NCBI RefSeq assembly: GCF_016648855.1
Contig: NZ_JACLQU010000005.1
Coordinates: 51,501-115,500 of the forward strand
Direction of reading: 5' to 3'
Origin: Streptococcus parasanguinis
Lineage (GTDB): Bacteria > Bacillota > Bacilli > Lactobacillales > Streptococcaceae
DNA: 64,000 bases
In this document: in pieces, positions 56,552 to 64,000 of the stretch
Layout: every line of letters starts with the position of its first letter
Position numbering within the stretch: the stretch's first letter is position 1
Notes under the pieces: model-generated
Seen by the model: the letters and a program-made list of their open reading frames with translations, nothing else
What the model was told of the DNA's origin: nothing
The model's database searches: none
Position numbers and translations under genes: made by a program

Positions 56552-59500
56552 TCAGTTCCCTTTCTTTTTACGTCGGGTAAGTCCAGCAATTCCAGCTAAC
56601 CCTGTAACTACCCCAAGAAGAGCTGATGTTACAGATCCTGTTTCGCCAGTATTTGGAAGCACCACAGACTGGCTGTGTTTTTGTGAACCACTTGCTGATT
56701 CTGATGCAGACAATGACTCTGAATGAGAAATTGATTGGCTCATTGAATTAGAGTATGAACCGCTACCAGATGTCGATCCTGATTGTGATTGACTTACTGA
56801 AACTGAAGTACTTACTGATGTTGAAGTTGATTCAGGTGCAGAGGTACTCAATGATGCTGACTCAGATGCAGATACTGATGTCGAAACTGAAACAGAAGTA
56901 GAGACTGACTGGCTTTCAGATACTGAACTGCTCAACGATACTGACAATGATTCGGATGTCGAGATTGATTCCGACGTAGAGACTGATTCGGACATTGACA
57001 CTGATTCAGACGTTGAGACTGATTCGGACGTAGAGATGGACTCAGACATCGATACCGACTCAGACGCGGACAATGATTCGGACACTGAGGCTGATTCAGA
57101 AGCAGATGCTGAGACTGACTCGGATGTTGAAGCCGATTCAGAGGTAGACACTGATTCGGACGTTGAGACAGATTCTGATGTAGATGCTGACTCTGAAGTC
57201 GAAACTGACTGACTTTCTGATACTGAGGTGCTCAACGATGCTGACAATGATTCAGATATCGAGATTGATTCAGACGTTGATGCTGATTCTGAGGCTGACT
57301 CTGACTCGGACGTTGAGACTGACTCCGAGGTTGATGCCGATTCGGATGTCGATGCCGATTCAGAGGTTGAGACTGATTCTGATGTTGACTCGGACTCGGA
57401 CGCAGATGCTGATTCTGATGTTGATACTGATTCAGAAGCAGATACTGATTCAGAAGCAGATACTGATTCCGAGGTTGATGCTGACTCGGATGTCGACACT
57501 GATTCTGATGTAGATACTGATTCTGAGGCTGATACTGATTCAGACGTTGAAACTGATTCAGATACAGAAACCGACTCGGATGTCGACACAGATTCAGACA
57601 TTGAAACTGACTCGGACGCGGACAATGACTCGGATATCGATACTGATTCAGAGGTTGATGCTGATTCAGAGACAGAAACCGATTCGGACGTAGACACTGA
57701 TTCAGAAGCAGATGCTGATTCTGACGTTGAGGCTGACTCAGATGTAGATACCGATTCAGACATTGAGACTGATTCAGAAGTTGACGCCGACTCGGACGCA
57801 GATGCTGATTCGGACGTTGACACTGATTCTGACGTTGATGCTGACTCAGATGTCGAGATTGATTCCGACGTAGAGACTGATTCTGACGTTGACACTGATT
57901 CAGACGTTGATGCTGACTCAGATGTAGATACTGATTCCGAGGTTGATGCTGACTCGGATGTCGACACTGATTCTGATGTAGATACTGATTCTGAGGCTGA
58001 TACTGATTCAGACATTGAAACTGACTCGGACGCGGACAATGACTCGGATATCGATACTGATTCTGAGGTTGAGACCGATTCAGAGACAGAAACCGATTCG
58101 GACGTTGACACTGATTCAGACGTTGATGCTGACTCAGATGTAGATACCGATTCAGACGTTGAGACTGATTCTGAGGTTGAGACCGATTCAGAGACTGAAA
58201 CTGACTCAGATGTCGATGCTGACTCAGATGTAGATACTGATTCAGAAATAGACACTGATTCTGAAGTTGAGACCGATTCTGACGTTGATGCTGATTCGGA
58301 AGTAGACACTGATTCAGATGCTGACACTGATTCTGACGTTGAGGCTGACTCAGATGCAGAAGCTGATTCGGATGTAGACGCCGATTCAGAAGTTGAAACT
58401 GACTCAGATGCCGATACTGATTCAGACGTTGACGCTGACTCTGATACTGACTCGGACGTTGAAACTGACTCGGACGTAGACACTGATTCTGACGTAGACA
58501 CTGATTCTGAGGCTGAAACTGACTCGGAAGTCGACACCGATCCTGAGGTTGACACTGATTCTGATGCAGATGCCGATTCAGAAGTAGACACTGATTCTGA
58601 GGCTGACACTGATTCTGAGGCTGACACTGATTCTGATGTTGATACTGATTCAGACGCTGACTCAGATGTTGAGACAGACTCAGATGTTGAGACTGATTCG
58701 GATGTAGATGCAGATTCGGACGTTGAAACCGACTCAGACGTCGATACAGATTCAGACGTCGATACCGATTCAGACGTTGAGACTGATTCGGATGTTGAAA
58801 CTGATTCTGATGTTGATACAGATTCAGAGGTTGAGACTGATTCGGATGTAGATGCTGACTCTGATATCGAGAGTGATTCAGAAGCAGATGCAGATTCGGA
58901 TGTTGAAACTGACTCAGACGCAGAAGCTGATTCGGATGTTGATGCCGATTCTGATGTCGATACCGACTCGGATGTTGACACTGATTCGGATGTTGAAACT
59001 GACTCGGACGTTGATACAGATTCTGATGTAGATGCTGACTCAGATGTTGAGACTGACTCGGACGTAGACACCGATTCAGAGGTTGATACTGATTCAGACG
59101 TTGAAACTGACTCAGAGGTCGATACTAATTCTGAAGTTGACGCTGACTCGGACGTAGACACCGATTCAGAGGTTGATACTGATTCAGACGTTGACGCTGA
59201 CTCAGATGCAGAAACTGATTCTGATGTAGATGCCGATTCAGAAGTCGAGACTGATTCGGACGTTGATACTGAATCAGATGCTGACACTGATTCAGACGCT
59301 GACACTGATTCAGACGCTGACTCAGATGTTGAGACTGACTCGGACGCAGATGCTGACTCAGATGTTGAGACTGATTCTGATGTTGATACTGATTCGGATG
59401 TAGATGCAGATTCGGACATCGATACCGATTCAGACGTTGATACTGACTCGGACGCAGATGCTGACTCAGACGTTGATACAGATTCCGATGTAGACGCTGA

Positions 59501-62500
59501 CTCGGATGTTGAGACTGACTCAGAAGTTGACGCTGACTCGGATGTAGATGCCGATTCTGATGTCGAAACTGATTCTGATGTTGAGACTGATTCTGAAGCA
59601 GATGCTGAGACTGACTCAGACGTTGAGACTGATTCTGATGTTGAAACTGACTCAGAAGCAGACGCTGATTCGGACGCCGAAACGGATTCCGAGGTTGAGA
59701 CTGACTCAGACGTTGAAACTGACTCGGATGTTGAAACGGATTCAGACGTAGATACTGATTCAGACGTAGATACTGATTCAGATACAGAAACCGACTCGGA
59801 TGTCGACACCGATTCAGACGTAGACACTGATTCGGATGTTGATACTGATTCGGATGTAGATGCAGATTCGAACATCGATACCGATTCAGACGTTGATACT
59901 GACTCGGACGCAGATGCTGACTCAGACGTTGATACAGATTCCGATGTAGACGCTGACTCGGATGTTGAGACTGACTCAGAAGTTGACGCTGACTCGGATG
60001 TTGAGACTGACTCAGAAGTTGACGCTGACTCGGATGCTGAAACTGATTCTGAGGTTGACACCGATTCAGATGCTGAGACTGATTCTGAGGTTGAGACCGA
60101 TTCGGACATTGATACAGACTCGGATGTCGACACTGATTCAGACGTTGAAACTGACTCGGACGTTGAGACTGATTCGGATATTGACACTGATTCAGAAGTC
60201 GAAACGGACTCTGATACTGATTCAGATACAGAAACAGACTCGGAAGTCGACACCGATTCAGAGGTAGAAACCGACACCGAAGTTGAGGCTGATTGACTCT
60301 CTAATACGGAAGTGCTCAACGATGCTGATTTTCTAGCGGACTCACTCAAAGATACTGATGCAGACTCAGACTGCGATTGACTCACTGATTTTGAAGCCGA
60401 CTCGCGAGTCGATTGACTTAGTGACTCTGATACCGACTGTGAAAGCGATGCTGATACTGACTGACTCACTGAAACAGAGGCGCTCGTTAAAGCGGATGTC
60501 GAACTTGAGACAGACTGGCTAACCACTTTGGATACACTTGCTGATACCGAAGCAGACTGCAAGGCACTGACACTTGCGGATGCTGATTCCGAAACTTTCA
60601 CAGATTCAGATTTTCTTGTCGATACAGATTGACTCGTTGAAGCGGATTGAGATTGAGAAACCTCCTTGCTCAACGATTGACTGCGAGATAGACTTGCTTG
60701 AGCTGAGACACTTGCAGAAGCTGATTGACTTAGTGAAGCTGACAAACTTTGTGAGCGAACCGAGCTCAGTGACTGGCTCAATGAAACGCTCTGCTGAGCC
60801 GATACGCTCTGTGATTGCTTCGCACTTAAAGACTGACTGATCGATTGCGAAGTCTTCGTAGACGCACTCTGACTGTTTGATACAGACTGACTGTGATCGC
60901 TATCTGACAGTTTCACCGCTACGACATTGGTCGTACTATCTTTATAAGTAATGGTGACTGTACCATCACTATTAACCGTATAGGACTTAATCCGGTTGGC
61001 TACCTCTGGATTAACAGCCGACACAGCAGCAATCACCTTGCTCTTATCTGTATCTGTCAATGCAGTTAGACTCGTCACCTGAATAGTGCTTGTCGGCGCC
61101 ACACCTGGCGTACGATCAGCGAGACGCCCCTGAGTAATTCGAATTTCACCCAAACCATTTGGACGGTTCATATTGGACGCATTGTCAATAGCCGCGACGT
61201 TGCGTTGCCATGTATTCCGGTAGGTATGGTAAAGGTCATCCTTCAGATGAATGGTCGTTGTGATGGTTGCAGGGTTCGCACTGGTAGCCGTAATATCTCC
61301 CGTGATAGGAGCAATATCACCTGTTCCATACTGGCTGCCACCAAAGAAATTCCCGTTCAAAGCATTGTCGTTCAGATCCGCTCGTGCAACGACTTTCATT
61401 TCTTTCAACTTGCCACTGTCATCAGTAGCTGTAAAGGTCACAACCGCATCATCACCAGCGTAAATAGTATAATTCTTCCCACCACCTTCAAGAGGGGTTG
61501 ATTTCGGTTCCACACCATCGACAGTCAACTTGGCCGTCACTTCAGGACGCGTTCCGTCAGTTACAGCCACGGAATTACTGGCATCTGAATACACCGCATA
61601 ATCACCATACATGATGCGAGCTTTGGCTGTTACACCACCCGTTTGTAACTTAACAGTCGGCGTCACAATCGCTTGACCCGAAGCATCTGCCACAGCTGTT
61701 CCCACTTCGTCGTCATTATTGTATAGAACGACTGTAGAACCTGGCTCAGCTCCCGTCACCGTTACAGGCGTCTGTGTGTAAGCCTTATCCAATAATCTCG
61801 TTTCAACAGTTGGTGCTGCAAGTCGCTTCACTGGAGCCGTCACATCATTTGTAGTGTTATCTTTATAGGTAATGGTCACCACACCAGATGATGAAACTGA
61901 ATAAGATTTAAAGTCCTTTGAAGTCGCAATATTTGGATTAGTAGCTTTAAACGCTTCCCAAACCTTATCTTTTTCAGCCTGGGCCAAGTTAGTAGTATCA
62001 TTAACAAAAGTCGCTGTCGTCACAGCCGTAATCGGATTACGAATACCATCATTTTGCGGCAAAACCTGGATTCGTAGCGTTCGTGTCACTGACTGATTAG
62101 CCGTATTGGTCACTACAAAAGAAACATTATAAATTTTCCCAGGCGTTACGACCTCTGTCTGGCCAACAGTCCCCACGATATTAAAGACAGCTGCACTATT
62201 TTTCAAGGCCGATGTTTGCGGAACATAAATGCCATTCACACGATCGCTACCAGAAGCGTAGCCAATGCTCTTAATATTATTTCGTGTAGGATTGGTTTCA
62301 ACAACCTTATAAACCTGATTGATGTAATCAGAGTTATACACAGAAATCAAGGCATTATTGGCTAGCCCTAAATTATACTGAGGCGCACGGAGACTGGTAT
62401 CTGTGTCAATACGGTTCCCGTTACGCGGATCACGCTGACCAGATGTCGCACGAAGCACCGCATTGACCAAGCGATTGCGAGCACTCTTTGCTTGACTTTC

Positions 62501-63259
62501 TAAGGCATCGATTTGAATTGCGGGATTGGACAAGCCTGTACGAATAGCTTCTAAAGCCAGATCTCCATTTTCAATAGCAGATTCTGTCCCAGGGATTTCC
62601 AGAGCCTGTGCACGATAAGTGTATAAATCCAAAGCCAAGACCTGCAGACGCTTCACCTGCTCCTCCGAGTGAGTTGTCTGAGCCTCTGCTACTTTCTCAC
62701 TCGTTTCAGAAGTAGCTACATGAATAGTATTATTCTCTGAGAGAGTGCTACTAGCGATTTCTGAAGTGGACGGACTCATTGATGCACTGACAACATGAGA
62801 TTCGCTCAAAGATACCGATTGAGACAGAGAAAGGCTGTCACTAGCTGACTCTGAAAATGAGATAGATTCACTTATAGATTGACTGGCTGACACAGAATCT
62901 GAGTTTGACGTCGTCCCCAATACAAGACTATCCGAACCCGCTACACCGGTCGATGGGCTGATTTCAGACCCAACAGTCGCATTCATTTCATTTTCCTCAG
63001 CAAATACTGGATTGGCAACCGTTGTCGCCCCAGCCAGAGCACCTAGCACAACCATCCCTTTGACCAGATCTGCAGGCATAGAGTGTGATGATGCTTCATA
63101 TTGAACCACGATATTTTCATCCACACCAGCTCGCATGACACGAAATAGGCCTAACCGCGAGACAGATGCCCTTACCCAATTCTTTCCTGATTTGATTAAT
63201 TTATAACGTGTGATTCGTTCCGTTTCACGAAACTCACCCTTCGAACGTTTGAAAAACAT
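56552..63259 (-). CDS. Serine-rich repeat glycoprotein adhesin, beta-module head, hexapeptide stalk
   Basis: The 2235-residue protein has the same type of accessory-Sec signal ([15 protein letters not shown], ending VFAEEN near 88-90) and the same DSLVLGTTS motif just after it. A short Ser-rich block (120-175), a helical segment (about 187-277) and a beta-rich head (280-785) follow. The head contains two related modules, residues about 410-475 and 725-785, each ending in SxGxVTITYKDxTTN, which flank an Ig-like segment with [20 protein letters not shown]. The stalk (787-2195) is made of [12 protein letters not shown] hexapeptides. LPNTG is at 2201-2205. Export and glycosylation should be as for its neighbour. 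The ligand is unknown; a sialic-acid-binding Siglec-like fold is not supported by a visible YTRY motif. Confidence 0.93.
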   Translation of the reverse strand: MFFKRSKGEFRETERITRYKLIKSGKNWVRASVSRLGLFRVMRAGVDENIVVQYEASSHSMPADLVKGMVVLGALAGATTVANPVFAEENEMNATVGSEISPSTGVAGSDSLVLGTTSNSDSVSASQSISESISFSESASDSLSLSQSVSLSESHVVSASMSPSTSEIASSTLSENNTIHVATSETSEKVAEAQTTHSEEQVKRLQVLALDLYTYRAQALEIPGTESAIENGDLALEAIRTGLSNPAIQIDALESQAKSARNRLVNAVLRATSGQRDPRNGNRIDTDTSLRAPQYNLGLANNALISVYNSDYINQVYKVVETNPTRNNIKSIGYASGSDRVNGIYVPQTSALKNSAAVFNIVGTVGQTEVVTPGKIYNVSFVVTNTANQSVTRTLRIQVLPQNDGIRNPITAVTTATFVNDTTNLAQAEKDKVWEAFKATNPNIATSKDFKSYSVSSSGVVTITYKDNTTNDVTAPVKRLAAPTVETRLLDKAYTQTPVTVTGAEPGSTVVLYNNDDEVGTAVADASGQAIVTPTVKLQTGGVTAKARIMYGDYAVYSDASNSVAVTDGTRPEVTAKLTVDGVEPKSTPLEGGGKNYTIYAGDDAVVTFTATDDSGKLKEMKVVARADLNDNALNGNFFGGSQYGTGDIAPITGDITATSANPATITTTIHLKDDLYHTYRNTWQRNVAAIDNASNMNRPNGLGEIRITQGRLADRTPGVAPTSTIQVTSLTALTDTDKSKVIAAVSAVNPEVANRIKSYTVNSDGTVTITYKDSTTNVVAVKLSDSDHSQSVSNSQSASTKTSQSISQSLSAKQSQSVSAQQSVSLSQSLSSVRSQSLSASLSQSASASVSAQASLSRSQSLSKEVSQSQSASTSQSVSTRKSESVKVSESASASVSALQSASVSASVSKVVSQSVSSSTSALTSASVSVSQSVSASLSQSVSESLSQSTRESASKSVSQSQSESASVSLSESARKSASLSTSVLESQSASTSVSVSTSESVSTSESVSVSESVSESVSTSESVSISESVSTSESVSTSESVSTSESVSMSESVSTSESVSASESVSTSESVSASESASTSESVSTSESASTSESVSTSESASTSESVSTSESASASESVSTSESVSMFESASTSESVSTSESVSTSESVSTSESVSVSESVSTSESVSTSESVSTSESVSTSESVSTSESVSASESASASESVSTSESVSTSESVSASASESVSTSESVSTSESASTSESASTSESVSTSESASTSESVSTSESASASESVSTSESVSMSESASTSESVSTSESVSTSESASASESVSTSESASESVSASESVSASDSVSTSESVSTSESASTSESVSASESASTSESVSTSESVSTSESASTSELVSTSESVSTSESVSTSESVSTSESVSTSESASTSESVSTSESVSTSESVSTSESVSTSESASTSESASASESVSTSESASASESLSISESASTSESVSTSESVSTSESVSTSESVSTSESVSTSESVSTSESVSTSESASTSESVSTSESVSTSESASESVSTSESVSASESVSASESVSTSESASASESVSTSGSVSTSESVSASESVSTSESVSTSESVSTSESVSESASTSESVSASESVSTSESASTSESASASESASTSESVSASESVSTSESASTSESVSTSESVSISESVSTSESASTSESVSVSESVSTSESVSTSESVSTSESASTSESVSTSESVSVSESVSTSESVSISESLSASESVSMSESVSASESVSTSESVSTSESASTSESVSTSESASTSESVSTSESVSTSESISTSESASTSESVSTSESASASESASTSESVSMSESVSTSESASTSESASASESVSTSESVSVSESASTSESVSISESLSASESVSMSESVSTSESVSVSESVSTSESVSASESVSTSESVSTSESASTSESVSASESVSASESVSTSESASASESESTSESVSTSESASTSESASTSESVSTSESESASESASTSESISISESLSASLSTSVSESQSVSTSESASTSESVSTSESVSTSESASTSESVSASASESASVSESLSASESVSMSESISTSESVSTSESVSMSESVSTSESISTSESLSVSLSSSVSESQSVSTSVSVSTSVSASESASLSTSAPESTSTSVSTSVSVSQSQSGSTSGSGSYSNSMSQSISHSESLSASESASGSQKHSQSVVLPNTGETGSVTSALLGVVTGLAGIAGLTRRKKKGN
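56840..60880 (-). repeat. 18-bp based serine-rich stalk array of the larger adhesin
   Basis: Hexapeptide units SES-V/A-ST or SES-V/A-SA are encoded by about 18 bp each through roughly 56840-60290, with occasional 12-bp and 24-bp steps ([10 protein letters not shown]). From 60300 to 60880 the pattern loosens to SQSxS and SVSASLSQS. Synonymous codons vary widely, so units are not all recent copies. Confidence 0.9.
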
Positions 63260-63289
63260 GTCCGCTCCTTAAAAATAAGATATCGAGTT

Positions 63290-63317
63290 ATTATACACTA
63301 ATTTTCCCCAAAAGTAA
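63290..63317 (-). promoter_or_regulatory. Promoter of the larger adhesin gene
   Basis: On the minus strand TTACTT (63312-63317) and TATAAT (63290-63295) are 16 bp apart; the leader is short (about 25 nt) with ribosome site AAGGAG. Confidence 0.8.
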
Positions 63318-63355
63318 CTCATTAAGACTAGTTTTTAACATAAAAAACAGCACAC

Positions 63356-63383
63356 AAAAAGAGAACCCGGAGGTTCTCTTTTT
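63356..63383. terminator. Terminator of the LPXTG protein gene at the right edge
   Basis: AAAAAGAGAACC (63356-63367) and GGTTCTCTTTTT (63372-63383) pair perfectly around CGGA. Confidence 0.93.
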
Positions 63384-63440
63384 GGATCCTTTTTCATTTC
63401 CCACATACCTGAAATGACCGAATCAAATTAGGATAGAAGA

Positions 63441-64000
63441 TTATTTTTCATCTTCCTTTTTGCGACGTCCAAGTGCTGCAACCCCTGCAACCCCTGCAAC
63501 TGCTCCAAGAAGAGCTGAAGCTACAGATCCTGTTTCACCAGTATTTGGAAGTTGTTCAAGAGCTGGAGCTGGTTGAGCTGGTTGCTCAGAAACTGGGTTC
63601 ACTGGTGTATTAGGTGTTGGATCTACCGGTGTGTTTGGTGTTGGATCCATTGGTTTATTAGGTGTTGGATCTACCGGTGTATTTGGTGTTGGAGTTGGTG
63701 GCACTGGAGTGTTTGGTGTTGGAACGTTTGGAGTCTTCACAAGTTTGTAAACATAAGTAACGTTCTTATCACCTTCGATGACTTTACCAGTTGTTGGGTC
63801 AGTTGTTGTCAAGTGACCTTCACCGTCAACTTTACCTACTGGGTAGTTACCTTGTGGTACCAATTCATAGACTTTACCATCTGCAGTTGTGATTGTCTTA
63901 GGACGGTTATCCACAACTGTATCGTAGTCTTTACCTACTGGTTGGTCTAACTCATCTGTTACTGATTGTTTAATTGTGTTACCTTCAGTATCTTTGTAGT
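63441..64000 (-). CDS. LPXTG surface protein with MucBP-like domain (partial, N-terminus outside window)
   Basis: The frame is open to the window edge, so this is the C-terminal 185 residues of a larger protein. It starts inside a MucBP-like module (YKDTEGNTI ... VYELVPQGNYPVG ... GDKNVTYVYK), then a proline repeat of PTPNTPVD units, then [16 protein letters not shown], a membrane helix and RRKKEDEK. MucBP modules bind mucin or act as stalk repeats. The sorting signal is almost the same as that of the adjacent adhesin. A GTG at 63914 could be mistaken for a start, but it lies within the domain. Confidence 0.9.
   Translation of the reverse strand, partial: YKDTEGNTIKQSVTDELDQPVGKDYDTVVDNRPKTITTADGKVYELVPQGNYPVGKVDGEGHLTTTDPTTGKVIEGDKNVTYVYKLVKTPNVPTPNTPVPPTPTPNTPVDPTPNKPMDPTPNTPVDPTPNTPVNPVSEQPAQPAPALEQLPNTGETGSVASALLGAVAGVAGVAALGRRKKEDEK

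Noticed and set aside
57228..60296. 1022-codon plus-strand open frame encoding [13 protein letters not shown] repeats, resembling staphylococcal SD-repeat stalks
   Set aside because: It is the exact antisense of the SESVST stalk; the repeat codons exclude stops on the opposite strand. It has no ribosome site, signal peptide or anchor and ends where the stalk ends.
61110..61560. Siglec-like sialic acid-binding domain in the larger adhesin
   Set aside because: No YTRY-type motif is seen; the nearest sequence is HTYRNTW, and sequence alone does not decide the fold.

Overview
The window reads as the chromosome of a mitis/sanguinis-group Streptococcus, most like the S. parasanguinis/S. australis side of the group. 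The reasons are the gene order pgk - membrane protein - glnR - glnA next to an endo-beta-N-acetylglucosaminidase, the order purR - yhaM - rmuC - thiN - rpe - rsgA - rsmA - rnmV - tatD, and a complete accessory Sec (SecA2/SecY2) locus serving serine-rich repeat adhesins. No species is proven. No prophage, insertion sequence, CRISPR array or rRNA operon was seen.

Layout. 1-2.2 kb: end of a lar operon (larB end, larC, larD-like channel) for the nickel-pincer cofactor of lactate racemase. 2.3-7.7 kb: flavoprotein, lipoprotein with a palindromic promoter, azlCD, and tsaD-rimI-tsaB. 7.8-9.9 kb: rpoY-rnjA. 10.1-14 kb: glnRA with a GlnR box, a membrane protein and pgk, with two near-identical 183-bp structured repeats placed just downstream of glnA and pgk. 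14.1-18.9 kb: a wall-anchored GH85 endoglycosidase with a cre-like site. 19.1-23.9 kb: gap, fusA, rpsG, rpsL. 23.9-36.9 kb: housekeeping genes for purine regulation, RNA decay, DNA and ribosome maturation, plus jag-yidC-rnpA and rpmH, interrupted by a CPBP membrane protease and two tRNA genes. 37-38.6 kb: a second CPBP protease and a TDT transporter.

38.9-63.3 kb is the accessory Sec locus, all on the minus strand. One promoter near 49.58 kb drives secY2-asp1-asp2-asp3-secA2-gtfA-gtfB-asp4-asp5, with most genes overlapping. Upstream are one Gtf3/Nss-type glycosyltransferase gene and two tandem serine-rich repeat adhesin genes (1817 and 2235 residues). Each adhesin has its own promoter and terminator, the same type of accessory-Sec signal peptide, a different putative binding head and a different stalk repeat. 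GtfA/GtfB would start O-GlcNAc on serines, Gtf3 would extend it, Asp1-3 would hand the glycoprotein to SecA2, and SecY2/Asp4/Asp5 would form the channel; sortase would then anchor the LPXTG ends. A third LPXTG protein with a MucBP-like domain runs off the right edge and shares its sorting signal with the larger adhesin.

The least explained items are the paired adhesins with only one extending glycosyltransferase, the 39-bp (13-residue) Q/L/V-bearing stalk repeat with an internal 190-bp duplication and a lone cysteine, the 183-bp repeat pair, the multi-hairpin element at 38.74-38.88 kb, and the inverted repeat over the lipoprotein promoter. Start codons and site positions were read by eye; family calls rest on recognised motifs and gene order, not on searches.
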